Shown here: piece by piece, positions 27,157 to 36,218 of the stretch
Layout of the letters: the number at the start of each line of letters is the position of its first letter
How positions within the stretch are numbered: the first letter of the stretch is position 1
Assembly (NCBI GenBank): GCA_963789515.1
Contig: CAWBKW010000004.1
Span: 186,001-250,000, forward strand
Source of the DNA: JBAXEO01 sp963789515
GTDB lineage: Bacteria; Actinomycetota; Coriobacteriia; Anaerosomatales; JAAXUF01
Direction: 5' to 3'
DNA length: 64,000 nt
Notes under the pieces: model-generated
The model's input: the letters and a program-made list of their open reading frames with translations, nothing else
The model's database searches: none
Told to the model about the DNA's origin: nothing
Position numbers and translations under genes: made by a program

Positions 27157-27192
27157 CAGGCGATTCCTCCTTCAGAAGATGGGAAGCTGCCG

Positions 27193-27222
27193 ACATTAGT
27201 CGCAAAGTAACAGGATAGTCAA
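27193..27222 (-). promoter_or_regulatory. Candidate promoter P2 of rpoBC
   Basis: TTGACT and TAATGT are separated by 18 bases on the minus strand, about 40 bases before rpoB. It overlaps the -10 of the upstream promoter P1. Confidence 0.55.
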
Positions 27223-27240
27223 CGCCCTCTAGGACGTCAA
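27212..27240 (-). promoter_or_regulatory. Candidate promoter P1 of rpoBC
   Basis: TTGACG and TATCCT are separated by 17 bases on the minus strand. Together with P2 it suggests rpoBC can be transcribed independently of rplJL. Confidence 0.55.
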
Positions 27241-27267
27241 CGCTTTTCTGCAGCTTTTGTGAGGGCA

Positions 27268-27303
27268 CGAAAGGCCGGGACCACGCTGGGTCCCGACCTT
27301 CGC
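27268..27303 (-). terminator. Hairpin after rplL
   Basis: A long imperfect inverted repeat (CGAAGGTCGGGACC / GGTCCCGGCCTTTCG) lies between rplL and the rpoB promoters. It lacks a clean T-tract. By position it resembles the rplL-rpoB attenuator or RNase III site of other bacteria. Confidence 0.5.
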
Positions 27304-27358
27304 GCAACCCGGGCTACCGTACGGCGCTCGGGGGTGAAGTCGTGCGGTGGAAAGGGGT

Positions 27359-27739
27359 CTACTTGATGGTGACGGCGGCGCCGGCATCCTCAAGCTTGCC
27401 CTTGGCCTCGTCGGCCTTGTCCTTGTTGACGCCCTCGAGCACGGCCTTGGGAGCACCCTCGACCACGTCCTTGGCCTCCTTGAGACCCAGGCTGGTGAGC
27501 TCGCGAACGACCTTGATGACGGCGATCTTGTTGTCGCCATAGCCCTCGAGCACGACGTCGAAGCTGGTCTTCTCCTCGGCAGCCTCGGTCTCGGCGGCGC
27601 CGCCGGCGGCGGCCACGGCGACCGGTGCGGCTGCGGAGACGCCGAAGGTCTCCTCCATCATCTTGACGAGCTCGGCCAGCTCAAGTGCCGGCTTGACCTT
27701 GATAGCTTCGAGGATCTCCTCGTTGGTGAGTGCAGACAT
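27359..27739 (-). CDS. rplL: Large ribosomal subunit protein bL12
   Basis: The 126-residue stalk protein has an N-terminal dimerisation domain (MSALTNEEILEAIKVKPALE), an alanine-rich hinge and the C-terminal domain with EKTSFDVVLEGYGDNKIAVI and EAKDVVEGAPKAV, which recruits translation GTPases. It follows rplJ by 75 bases. Confidence 0.97.
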   Translation of the reverse strand: MSALTNEEILEAIKVKPALELAELVKMMEETFGVSAAAPVAVAAAGGAAETEAAEEKTSFDVVLEGYGDNKIAVIKVVRELTSLGLKEAKDVVEGAPKAVLEGVNKDKADEAKGKLEDAGAAVTIK

Positions 27740-27814
27740 GTCAGTTCTCCTTCTTGTTCTCTTCTCACGCTGCGGGCCTCGCCCGAGCGCACGGCAATGA
27801 CGTGACGAGGACCC

Positions 27815-28336
27815 CTACGCGGCGGCCTTCTGCTCGGCGACCGCAGCAACGGTGCGCGCGAATGCTTCCACCGGTCCGTTGAGGACACGGGCGAATCCGA
27901 CAATCGGGTTGAGCATGGTGCCGAGAAGCTTGGCGATGAGCTCTTCGCGCGAGGGCAGCATGGCGATCGCCTTGATACCGTTGGCGTCGACCACCTGGTT
28001 CTCGACGAGCCCGCCCTTGAGTTCGAGTGCCGCGTGCTCTTTGGCAAACGTCGTCAGCGCCTTGGCGGGGGCGACGGGATCGCCATTGATGAACACGAAG
28101 CCGGTCGGACCGGCGAGGTACTCACTCATGCTCGGCATCGCGAGTTCGCGCATGGCGATCTCGGTCAGCGAGTTCTTGTAGATCGTGAGCCCGGCGCCGG
28201 CTTCGCGCAGCTTGTTGCGCAGCTGCTGCATCTCCTTGACCGAAAGCCCGCGATAGTCGGCCATGATGACCGCATCGCAGTTGGCAAAGCGATCCTTGAT
28301 CGCTTCGACGATCTGTTCCTTCTCGAGTGTAGGCAT
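27815..28336 (-). CDS. rplJ: Large ribosomal subunit protein uL10
   Basis: uL10 anchors bL12 dimers to the ribosome. I chose the second ATG (28,334-28,336; MPTLEKEQIVEAIKDRF), giving 173 residues, because AGGAGG lies seven bases upstream of it but abuts the first ATG. MADYRGLSVKEMQQLRNKLR and GPTGFVF are typical. The C-terminal helix binding bL12 is present. Confidence 0.96.
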   Translation of the reverse strand: MPTLEKEQIVEAIKDRFANCDAVIMADYRGLSVKEMQQLRNKLREAGAGLTIYKNSLTEIAMRELAMPSMSEYLAGPTGFVFINGDPVAPAKALTTFAKEHAALELKGGLVENQVVDANGIKAIAMLPSREELIAKLLGTMLNPIVGFARVLNGPVEAFARTVAAVAEQKAAA

Positions 28337-28342
28337 GGACAT

Positions 28343-28632
28343 CCCTCCTTTCCTTCACGTACGCGCGACCCTTCGCGAGCCGACTTGGGTCGGCGCGCGC
28401 TTGCGTGGGCCACGCCTCCGGCATCCGCCGGAGAAGACAACGCGGCCCCCGCCGATGAAGCAGCGGGGGCCGCGAGCAGATTTCTCAGCTCAGCGCACCG
28501 CGTGAGCGGTGCTCGTGCGACCACCTCGGCAGGCTTTGCGCTTATCGCGCTCCATTATGCCCGGGGGTACCGGACACCGGCTGTCTTCGGCAGTGGTTCG
28601 TGCGTACTGTGCGATTTTCAATGCGGTGCAGG
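28343..28632 (-). ncRNA. Putative L10 (rplJL) mRNA leader
   Basis: This is the only gap over 300 bases without a gene in the window (28,343-28,705). From the candidate promoter start it would yield a leader of nearly 290 bases before rplJ. Such leaders bind the L10-L12 complex and repress translation in many bacteria. It contains a perfect 12-pair GC hairpin; I did not model the kink-turn that defines the family. Confidence 0.45.
28441..28474 (-). terminator. 12-bp GC hairpin in rplJ leader, possible attenuator
   Basis: CGCGGCCCCCGC and GCGGGGGCCGCG pair perfectly (12 pairs, 10-base loop), and the minus strand continues TTGTCTTCTCC. It sits about 100 bases upstream of rplJ and could attenuate transcription into rplJL. 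Confidence 0.55.
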
Positions 28633-28662
28633 AGTATGGGTGCTCAGGCTCCTGCTCGTCAA
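28633..28662 (-). promoter_or_regulatory. Sigma-A-type promoter of rplJL
   Basis: TTGACG and CATACT are separated by 18 bases on the minus strand, shortly after the rplA stop. It would drive rplJL through the long leader. Confidence 0.6.
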
Positions 28663-28705
28663 GCGGGTGCTCGGACAGGGGTCCGAAGCCCCGGTGAACG
28701 CGTGC

Positions 28706-29422
28706 TTACTCGGCGTCGGCCTCGAGGAGGTTGCGCGTCTTGGTCGGGTCGACCTTGATGCCCGGGCCCATGGTGGTTGCCATGGTGATGGACTTCAGGT
28801 ACTTACCCTTGGACGAGGACGGCTTGGCGCGAATGATCTCGTCGAGCACGGCGGCGTAGTTCTCGGTGATCGCCTCCGGCGTGAACGACACCTTGCCGAT
28901 ACCGACGTGCGCGATGCCGAACTTGTCGGCGCGGTACTCGACCTTGCCGGCCTTGAGCTCCTTGACCACGCGACCCACGTCCTGGGTCACGGTGCCGAGC
29001 TTGGGGTTCGGCATGAGGCCGCGGGTGCCGAGGATCTTGCCGAGCTTGCCGACCTTGCTCATCTGGTCGGGCGTGGCGACCGTGGCGTCGAAGTCCAGGA
29101 ACCCGCCCTGGATCTTGGTGACGAGGTCGTCGCTGCCGACCACGTCAGCGCCGGCTGCTTCGGCCTCACGGGCCTTCTCGCCCTCGGCGAACACGGCGAC
29201 GCGGACGTTCTTGCCGGTGCCGTTGGGCAGTGAGACCGAGCCGCGGACCATCTGGTCGGCCTGGCGAGTGTCGATACCGAGGCGGAAGTGTACCTCGACG
29301 GTCTCGTCGAACTTGGCGGTCGTGACCTCGGCGGCGAGACGAGCGGCCTCGAGAGGTGTGTGCAACTTGTCCTTCTCGAGCTTGGACGCAGACTCGCGAT
29401 AGCGCTTTCCGTGCTTGGGCAT
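28706..29422 (-). CDS. rplA: Large ribosomal subunit protein uL1
   Basis: The 238-residue product forms the L1 stalk, which moves E-site tRNA. The start at 29,420-29,422 (MPKHGKRYRESASKLEKDKL) aligns with the family and has GAAGGG upstream; longer in-frame starts do not. The signature TRGLMPNPKLGTVTQDVGRV is near residue 125. It follows rplK by 85 bases. Confidence 0.96.
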   Translation of the reverse strand: MPKHGKRYRESASKLEKDKLHTPLEAARLAAEVTTAKFDETVEVHFRLGIDTRQADQMVRGSVSLPNGTGKNVRVAVFAEGEKAREAEAAGADVVGSDDLVTKIQGGFLDFDATVATPDQMSKVGKLGKILGTRGLMPNPKLGTVTQDVGRVVKELKAGKVEYRADKFGIAHVGIGKVSFTPEAITENYAAVLDEIIRAKPSSSKGKYLKSITMATTMGPGIKVDPTKTRNLLEADAE

Positions 29423-29507
29423 GGTGTCCATCCCTTCGTGGTCAACGGGCCAGCCCGGCCCTCCCACATCGCGCGGCTCGTCGCCGCGAAGAACCCGTGC
29501 GGTGGTG

Positions 29508-29933
29508 CTAGTCGACGACCTCGAAGCCCATGGAGCGGGCGGTGCCGGCGATGATCCGCATGCCGGCCTCGACGTCGTTCGCGTTCAGGTCGGGCATCTT
29601 GGTCTCGGCGATCTGCCGGAGCTGATCGCGGGTGACCTTGGCGACCTTCGTGCGGTTGGGGGTCGCGGAGCCCGTGTCGACGCCGGCGGCCTGCTTCAGC
29701 AGCACGGCAGCGGGAGGCGTCTTGAGGATGAAGTCGATGCTGCGGTCTTCGTAGACCGTGATCTCGACCGGGATGATCGTGCCGTTCTTGTCAGCGGTCT
29801 GAGCGTTGAACGCCTGGCAGAACTGCATGATGTTGACCTGGTGCTGTCCGAGTGCAGGACCGACCGGAGGCGCAGGGTTGGCCTGACCGCCCGGGATCTG
29901 CAGCTTGATGAAGCCGACTACCTTCTTGGCCAT
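29508..29933 (-). CDS. rplK: Large ribosomal subunit protein uL11
   Basis: The 141-residue product starts MAKKVVGFIKLQIPGGQANP and has the conserved PPVGPALGQHQVNIMQFCQ and C-terminal GTARSMGFEV. It forms the GTPase-associated centre with 23S rRNA. A frame extends upstream, but this start matches the family. Confidence 0.97.
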   Translation of the reverse strand: MAKKVVGFIKLQIPGGQANPAPPVGPALGQHQVNIMQFCQAFNAQTADKNGTIIPVEITVYEDRSIDFILKTPPAAVLLKQAAGVDTGSATPNRTKVAKVTRDQLRQIAETKMPDLNANDVEAGMRIIAGTARSMGFEVVD

Positions 29934-30020
29934 GTGAGTTCTTAACCGTCCCTCTTGGTCTGCGGCCGCTCGTGCAGCCGAGTGTTCGTATCTATCCCAC
30001 ACCGCGCTGCCGTGAGAAGC

Positions 30021-30044
30021 CCTGCGGGGCATCATTCCCGCAGG
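30021..30044 (-). terminator. Hairpin between nusG and rplK
   Basis: CCTGCGGG and CCCGCAGG pair perfectly (eight pairs, eight-base loop) in the 138-base nusG-rplK gap. The minus strand continues GCTTCTC without a proper T-tract, so it may be an attenuator. No convincing promoter follows. Confidence 0.4.
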
Positions 30045-30071
30045 CGCGGCACGCGCCGGATGCTTCCTGTT

Positions 30072-30602
30072 CTAGAGCCTTGCCACCTGGTCGAAACCGA
30101 GTTCGACCGGGGTCTCGCGCCCGAAGATGGAGACCATGACCTTGACCTTGCCGGCGTCGGCGTTGACCTCGGAGATGGTCCCGTCGAACTCGGCCAGCGG
30201 GCCCGAGGTCACCTTGACGCTCATGCCCTCCACGAGATCTGTCGACGTGCGCTGCTTCACGCCCGCCTCGGTGCGCTTCATGATGCGCCCGAACTCGTCC
30301 CGAGACAGCGGGACCGGTTTGCCCTGAGAACCGACGAACCCCGTGACGCCCGGCGTGTTTCGCACCACGTACCAGGACTCGTCGTCGAGCTCCATCTGCA
30401 CGAGGATGTAGCCGGGGAACACCTTCTTGTCGGAGGTGACCCGGCGGCCGCCCTCCTTGATCTCGGTGACGGTCTCGGTGGGGATCTCGACCTTGAAGAT
30501 CTTCTCGTCCATACCCATCGACTGGATACGATGGAGAAGGTTGGTCTTCACCTTGTTCTCATAGCCCGAGTACGTGTGGATGACGTACCACTTCTTGGCC
30601 AT
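30072..30602 (-). CDS. nusG: Transcription termination/antitermination factor NusG
   Basis: The 176-residue product has an N-terminal NGN domain (MAKKWYVIHTYSGYENKVKT) that binds RNA polymerase and a C-terminal KOW domain (EGMSVKVTSGPLAEFDGTIS) that contacts Rho or S10. It follows secE by three bases, the near-universal arrangement. Confidence 0.97.
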   Translation of the reverse strand: MAKKWYVIHTYSGYENKVKTNLLHRIQSMGMDEKIFKVEIPTETVTEIKEGGRRVTSDKKVFPGYILVQMELDDESWYVVRNTPGVTGFVGSQGKPVPLSRDEFGRIMKRTEAGVKQRTSTDLVEGMSVKVTSGPLAEFDGTISEVNADAGKVKVMVSIFGRETPVELGFDQVARL

Positions 30603-30605
30603 GCG

Positions 30606-30887
30606 TCAGCCGCCGATCTTCTGGATCAGGAAGACGAGCCTCTGAACGATCAGGTCCGTGAGGGTGATGAAGAGCGTGAAGAAGATGAGCGTCGTCACGA
30701 CGACCACGCTGGAGTTGATGACCTCGGGACGGTTCGGCCAGACGACACGCTTCATCTCAGAGCGTACGTCGCGGAGGTAGCCGACAAACCGAGCGAACAC
30801 GTTGGGCTTCGCCGGCTTGCTCGGCTTGGCGGCCTTCGCGGGCTTGTCGGACTTCTGCGCGATATCTGCGGTTGTTGCCTTGGCCAT
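30606..30887 (-). CDS. secE: Protein translocase subunit SecE
   Basis: The 93-residue product has a lysine/alanine-rich N-terminus, the amphipathic SecE signature (FVGYLRDVRSEMKRVVWPNR) and one transmembrane helix (VVVVTTLIFFTLFITLTDLI). It clamps SecY. The start at 30,885-30,887 (MAKATTADIAQK) matches the family; a longer frame runs through the tRNA-Trp gene and is not real. Confidence 0.95.
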   Translation of the reverse strand: MAKATTADIAQKSDKPAKAAKPSKPAKPNVFARFVGYLRDVRSEMKRVVWPNRPEVINSSVVVVTTLIFFTLFITLTDLIVQRLVFLIQKIGG

Positions 30888-30976
30888 CTTGTCATCCGTC
30901 CGTTCCGGCGAGTCCGCCTTGGACCGCCCTTGCAGCAAACGTCGAGGCGAAGAGTCGCCAGGACGGTAGTGATCGT

Positions 30977-31053
30977 TGGCAGGCCAGGAGGGGCTCGAAC
31001 CCCCAACATCCGGTTTTGGAGACCGGCGCTCTACCAATTGGAGCTACTGGCCT
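30977..31053 (-). tRNA. tRNA-Trp (anticodon CCA)
   Basis: The minus strand folds as a cloverleaf starting AGGCCAGTAGCTC, with anticodon loop CTCCAAA, T-loop GGTTCGAGCC-type and acceptor CTGGCCT, discriminator G and encoded CCA. Its position between rpmG and secE is widely conserved. Confidence 0.96.
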
Positions 31054-31079
31054 GCGTCCAGATTCGACTCACACCTCCG

Positions 31080-31229
31080 CTAGCGGGTTTCCTTGTGAAG
31101 CGTGTGTGTCTTGCACCACTTGCAGTACTTCTTGTACTCGATACGCTCAGGGTTGTTCTGCTTGTTCTTCTTGGTAGTGTAGTTCCGGCGCTTGCACTCG
31201 GTGCAGGCCAGCGTGACCAGCGTTCGCAT
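31080..31229 (-). CDS. rpmG: Large ribosomal subunit protein bL33
   Basis: Reading the minus strand gives 49 residues starting MRTLVTLACTECKRRNYTT and ending CKTHTLHKETR. Two CxxC pairs (CTEC, CKWC) form the zinc site of the C+ type. It lies between tuf and tRNA-Trp upstream of secE, its usual place. AGGAGGACCC precedes the ATG. Confidence 0.95.
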   Translation of the reverse strand: MRTLVTLACTECKRRNYTTKKNKQNNPERIEYKKYCKWCKTHTLHKETR

Positions 31230-31338
31230 GGGTCCTCCTGTGTGCCGCCCCAGGGCCTCTTTCGGGCTTGGGCGCGGAAGGGTACTCTAGCACCCGGTTT
31301 TCGGCACTGTCAAACTCGACGCAGCCCCTCAAGGGCCG

Positions 31339-31378
31339 CGAAACGGGGCCCGGCGCGTGCCGGGCCCCAGACGTTTCA
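31339..31378 (-). terminator. Terminator after tuf
   Basis: GGGGCCCGGC and GCCGGGCCCC pair perfectly (ten pairs, GCGT loop), flanked by further AAACG/CGTTT-like pairing, 18-50 bases after the tuf stop. The minus strand continues GTTTCG. It may be partial, because rpmG follows. Confidence 0.65.
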
Positions 31379-31395
31379 GCAGCTTACAAGCGGTG

Positions 31396-32580
<1,185 letters not shown>

Positions 32581-32727
32581 GAGTCTCCTCCTTCAAGGAC
32601 CTCTGCGACGGTGCCGCCACGAATACGTCGTGCCGGCCGCGGTCCGTCTCTTCATACCATCAACTGCGTAGTACGTGCATGCCCATCTTGCCGATAAACG
32701 CCACCGAGACCGGCGACGTGTGGTACC

Positions 32728-32805
32728 TGGTAGCGGTGGCTGGACTCGAACCAGCGACTTCACGGGTATGAACCGTGCGCTCTAAACCAGCTGAGCTACA
32801 CCGCC
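32728..32805 (-). tRNA. tRNA-Met (anticodon CAT)
   Basis: The minus strand folds as a cloverleaf beginning GGCGGTGTAGCTCAGCTGG with anticodon loop TTCATAC and an encoded CCA end. A G-U pair closes the acceptor. It looks like an elongator; a lysidine-modified Ile-CAU tRNA cannot be fully excluded from sequence alone. Confidence 0.9.
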
Positions 32806-32855
32806 GAATCGTCGCGGCCCGGCTCATACCATCCGAGCACGACATCGATGTCGTG

Positions 32856-32931
<76 letters not shown>

Positions 32932-32971
32932 GTGATACCGACCGAACGCACGTGCATACTAAACCGTCTCG

Positions 32972-33056
32972 TGGTGGGGGCGCCAGGATTCGAACCTGGG
33001 TAGGCGTAGCCAACGGGTTTACAGCCCGTCCCCTTTAGCCACTCGGGCACACCCCC
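32972..33056 (-). tRNA. tRNA-Tyr (anticodon GTA)
   Basis: An 85-base type II tRNA with a long variable arm. The minus strand starts GGGGGTGTGCCCGAGTGGC, anticodon loop CTGTAAA, and ends CGCCCCCA plus CCA. It is the first gene after a strong promoter. Confidence 0.95.
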
Positions 33057-33123
33057 GCGAGACAAAAAAATAGACCCTCTGTACGCTTTTCAAGTTGCAG
33101 CGCCTGTGGGAATGGCAGACGGC

Positions 33124-33153
33124 ATAGTAAGCCATCGCGCTGTAGGGTGTCAA
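33124..33153 (-). promoter_or_regulatory. Sigma-A-type promoter of the tRNA-tuf-secE-nusG operon
   Basis: A perfect TTGACA is separated by 18 bases from TACTAT on the minus strand, about 65 bases before tRNA-Tyr. A T7 run lies between promoter and tRNA. Confidence 0.75.
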
Positions 33154-33222
33154 TGTGAACCACGGTGCCGGGCGTACCCATCGTCGGGGGAACTCCGCCG
33201 CAGGCGGGCGGCCCCAGCCGCG

Positions 33223-33840
33223 CTATCGGCCCAGGCCGCCGAAGATCGGGCCTCTGTCGGTCACGCCGCGCAACGCGTTCTGGATCTCGGCTCGCGGCAC
33301 CAGTCGATACCACGCCGAGTACCCTTCAAAGGCAACAGGGCGCGACGGATAGCGCTCCGCCCGCTCGGCGAACCACGCGCGAGCCGGAGCGAGCGGGAGG
33401 ACGAGCAGGTCGTCGCGATCGACCTTCAGTCCGGCGAAGAACGACTCGTCCGGCTCGGCGAAGAGCGCCCGGACCTCGTCCTCGGATTGCGAGATCGCGA
33501 GATAGTAGTAGAAGACCTCGTCGGCCTCAGACGTGTAGATCCAGCCGGGATCGCGAGTCGAGCTGTCGGCGACAGCCTGCAGCGCGATGAGACCCGCGTC
33601 CTGGCGGTAGAACGAGAGGCTGCGGTCGGCGATCTTGGCGGGGTCGGTCCCGAAGTAGGCGTCGGGTTTGACCTTGACGACTCTGCGCACGCCGTTCGAG
33701 ACATAGACCAGATCGGCCCCCCGACCTGCCGCCGAGCCTTCCGGGGACGGCACGACTTGCGTGTCGGGCAGAGCCGACAGGTAGCGGCCGACGATGCGGT
33801 CGGCCACGGCGTGGAGCAGCGGAGTTCCCTTCAACACCAT
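33223..33840 (-). CDS. Hypothetical protein (205 aa), conserved-looking
   Basis: I do not recognise this protein. It is 205 residues, soluble, without signal peptide or membrane segment. A central segment VRRVVKVKPDAYFGTDPAKI is followed by a helical region and an acidic/aromatic patch (EADEVFYYYLAIS). The arrangement recalls compact nuclease-like alpha/beta folds, but no catalytic set can be assigned. It lies 21 bases downstream of the cyclic-nucleotide-binding gene and is probably co-transcribed with it, so a role in the same signalling pathway is possible. Confidence 0.75.
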   Translation of the reverse strand: MVLKGTPLLHAVADRIVGRYLSALPDTQVVPSPEGSAAGRGADLVYVSNGVRRVVKVKPDAYFGTDPAKIADRSLSFYRQDAGLIALQAVADSSTRDPGWIYTSEADEVFYYYLAISQSEDEVRALFAEPDESFFAGLKVDRDDLLVLPLAPARAWFAERAERYPSRPVAFEGYSAWYRLVPRAEIQNALRGVTDRGPIFGGLGR

Positions 33841-33861
33841 GAGTGCCCCCCGGTCCTTTCC

Positions 33862-34275
33862 CTAGCCTCCGATGCGTGCGTCCGCCACCCGGAGTCTGCG
33901 ACTCAGCACTTCCAAGAGCTTGATGGCGATCGACGGATGCCGCTCGAGGACCGCCTTGAAGTCCCAGCTGGAAAGCATCACACACGAGACCTGGTCTATC
34001 GCTCGGATCGTCGCGGAGCGCGGCGCCTGGTCGAGCAGCGACATCTCGCCGAAGAAGTCCCCCGGGCCGAAGCCCCCCAGTGAGACGCCGTCTCTGAGGA
34101 TCTCCACACGGCCGCTCAAGATCAGGTAGAACGCCTGCCCCGGAGTGCCCTGGGTGACGATGATCTGGCTCGGCTGGAAGAAGCCGTCCTGTGCGACGCT
34201 CGCGATGACGGCGATCTCGTCGGGCGTGCAACTCGCGAAGATGGGTACCCTGGCGATGAACTCCTCGTGCGACAC
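33862..34275 (-). CDS. Stand-alone cyclic nucleotide-binding domain protein
   Basis: The 137-residue protein is essentially a single CAP-type sensory domain. The phosphate-binding cassette is clear: GPGDFFGEMSLLDQAPRSAT, with the conserved GE and RSAT-type arginine at about residues 72-91. No helix-turn-helix DNA-binding domain follows, so it is not a CRP regulator. The start is GTG at 34,273-34,275 with AGGAGG eight bases upstream. It is divergent from a class III cyclase gene, which could make its ligand (inference). Confidence 0.88.
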   Translation of the reverse strand: MSHEEFIARVPIFASCTPDEIAVIASVAQDGFFQPSQIIVTQGTPGQAFYLILSGRVEILRDGVSLGGFGPGDFFGEMSLLDQAPRSATIRAIDQVSCVMLSSWDFKAVLERHPSIAIKLLEVLSRRLRVADARIGG

Positions 34276-34420
34276 GGATGCGCCTCCTCGTGACCCCCCG
34301 CCACGCGCACGCGCGGCTCCTCCAGTCTACCGCACACGAACCCCCGTGGTTACGGCACAATGAGAGTATCGGCAGTCAGGCCACGCGGACGTACCGCTTG
34401 TGGCTGATGAGGAGGAACCC

Positions 34421-35983
34421 TTGGTCAAGAAGGCGAGCCGCAGGAACGAGCAGCTCTTGGTCTGGCTTCGCGGATTCGCCGTGGCCGCCGTCACGTGGGC
34501 CGGGCTGACCGCCATGCACGTCAGGCCCTCGTGGCTGAGCATCGCGCTTGCAGCCGTCGCCGGCGTGCTGGCCCTGGCCACCCCTGAGCTGGGCGTGCTC
34601 GTGGCGGTCGTCGCACTCTGCCTTCCGATGATCGCGGCACAACCGGTGCTGGGCCTCGGGGCGCTCGTGCTGGGCGTCGTGGCCGTGAAGTACCTCGGCG
34701 CTGATGGAGGACGCGCCTTCCTGGTGCTCGGGATCTCGGTGCTCGGTGCGTTCTTCGGCCCCGTCTGGGCGGGCGCCGCACTCGCCGGCTACCTGCTCGG
34801 CGCCGGAGAGGGCGCCCTTGCGGCGGCCGTCGCCTGTGTGGTCATAGAGGCGCTCGGAATCGGGCTCGGCCGGCCGGCGGTCGGTGTCGTGATCACCGGC
34901 GGCCCATCGGCTGCGCTCCTCTCCTTCGACCACATGCCGGCAACGATGCTCTCCGCGGCGTGGCTCCGCGAGTCGTTCGCAGGCATCAGCTCGGCGAGCG
35001 TCAACCGGGTCGTGGCCGGGATGTCCGGAGTCACCCGGCCGCTTGCGCTGGTCGTCCAGCCCGCACTCTGGGCGGCGGGAGCGCTCGCTGCGGGCCTCGT
35101 CCGTGCCGAGGCCGAACGCCGGCGGAGCAGCGGGCTCAATCTGGTCGCAGTGGTAGCCGGCGTGTCGGTACTCGCGCTGGGTACGGTATTCGTCTTCTCC
35201 ATGACGTCCATCCCGGTTCCGTGGTCGACGCTTGCCTTGGCCTTCGCGAGTTCGGCCGCGATAGCCGCCGCCTTCGTCGCTGTGTGGGAGAGGGTCTTCC
35301 CCGTTGCACTCAAGGCGCCGGCCCCGGTGGCACGACGCGTGTCCATGGCGTCCGAAGACGCCGACGTCGACGAACTCCTTCGGCTGATCGCTACCGCCGA
35401 AGACAAGCTGGCGAGCCAGCATACGAGCACCAAGGTGGTTCTGATCACCGACATGAAGTCGTTCTCGACCATGACCGAGGAGGACGGGAGCGTCGCCACA
35501 GCCAAGGCGATACAGCGCCATCGCGACCTCCTCATCCCGATCATCATGAGCCAAGGCGGGCAGGGCAAGTCCACCGGCGGCGACGGGCTCGTCGCCGCGT
35601 TCGACACGGCGGTTTCGGGTCTCTCGGCGGCAGCGCTGATGCAGCAGGCACTCGCCGAACACAACGCCGAGCACCCCGGAGAGCGAGAGATCTGGGTGAG
35701 AATGGGGCTCGCCTCGGGCGAGGTCGTGCTGGACAACGGCGGACGCCCCTTCATCGGGGCGGCGCTCAATCTCGCCGCACGTGTGATGAACCTTGCCGAC
35801 GGGGGCCAGGTCTTCTCGACCGGCGAGGTGGCTGCCGACGCGAAGGATGCCGGCCTGGACAGCGCCTCCTTCGGTGAGTTCGAACTCAAGAACATCGCCA
35901 AACCCGTCGAGGTCGTCGAGATCCTCTGGGCCGAAGGCCAACTGCCGCACGACCCGCGATCGACCGCGAAGACGGAGGCATAG
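34421..35983 (+). CDS. Membrane class III nucleotidyl (adenylate/guanylate) cyclase
   Basis: About 520 residues. The first 290 are strongly hydrophobic, with several membrane helices. The C-terminal catalytic domain (about 335-500) carries VVLITDMKSFSTMTEEDG (first metal aspartate), the GKSTGGDGLVAAF region (second metal aspartate) and LNLAARVMNLADGGQ (transition-state region). These fit a class III cyclase; substrate choice is not clear. I prefer TTG at 34,421, five bases after GAGGAGG; a GTG seven codons earlier lacks a ribosome binding site. Divergent from the cyclic-nucleotide-binding gene. Confidence 0.85.
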   Translation: MVKKASRRNEQLLVWLRGFAVAAVTWAGLTAMHVRPSWLSIALAAVAGVLALATPELGVLVAVVALCLPMIAAQPVLGLGALVLGVVAVKYLGADGGRAFLVLGISVLGAFFGPVWAGAALAGYLLGAGEGALAAAVACVVIEALGIGLGRPAVGVVITGGPSAALLSFDHMPATMLSAAWLRESFAGISSASVNRVVAGMSGVTRPLALVVQPALWAAGALAAGLVRAEAERRRSSGLNLVAVVAGVSVLALGTVFVFSMTSIPVPWSTLALAFASSAAIAAAFVAVWERVFPVALKAPAPVARRVSMASEDADVDELLRLIATAEDKLASQHTSTKVVLITDMKSFSTMTEEDGSVATAKAIQRHRDLLIPIIMSQGGQGKSTGGDGLVAAFDTAVSGLSAAALMQQALAEHNAEHPGEREIWVRMGLASGEVVLDNGGRPFIGAALNLAARVMNLADGGQVFSTGEVAADAKDAGLDSASFGEFELKNIAKPVEVVEILWAEGQLPHDPRSTAKTEA

Positions 35984-36008
35984 CGGGATCACGATCGCCT
36001 GAATAGGC

Positions 36009-36040
36009 CGACGGCCCGGGCTCATCAGCCCGGGCCGTCG
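36009..36040 (+). terminator. Bidirectional terminator between the cyclase gene and tRNA-Thr
   Basis: A perfect 14-pair inverted repeat (CGACGGCCCGGGCT / AGCCCGGGCCGTCG, CATC loop) lies 26 bases after the cyclase stop and is followed on the plus strand by CTTCGTTTGTG. It also lies just downstream of tRNA-Thr on the minus strand, so it can serve both converging units. Confidence 0.75.
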
Positions 36041-36054
36041 CTTCGTTTGTGTGC

Positions 36055-36129
36055 TGGAGCTGGCGACAGGAGTTGAACCCGCAACCTACTGATTACAAAT
36101 CAGTTGCTCTGCCATTGAGCTACGCCAGC
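36055..36129 (-). tRNA. tRNA-Thr (anticodon TGT)
   Basis: The cloverleaf starts GCTGGCGTAGCTCAATGGC, has anticodon loop TTTGTAA, acceptor CGCCAGC, discriminator T and encoded CCA. It is downstream of sigH on the same strand. Confidence 0.96.
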
Positions 36130-36218
36130 GAGCGCGCACTAGTGTAGCGAACGACCGTCGCGGTGTCAGGAAGAACGGGGCACGGGGCATACGCGAGATG
36201 CGGCCGGCAACGCAGTCG

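Noticed and set aside
30888..31037. N-terminal extension of secE
   Set aside because: It would translate the tRNA-Trp gene; the family start is at 30,885-30,887.
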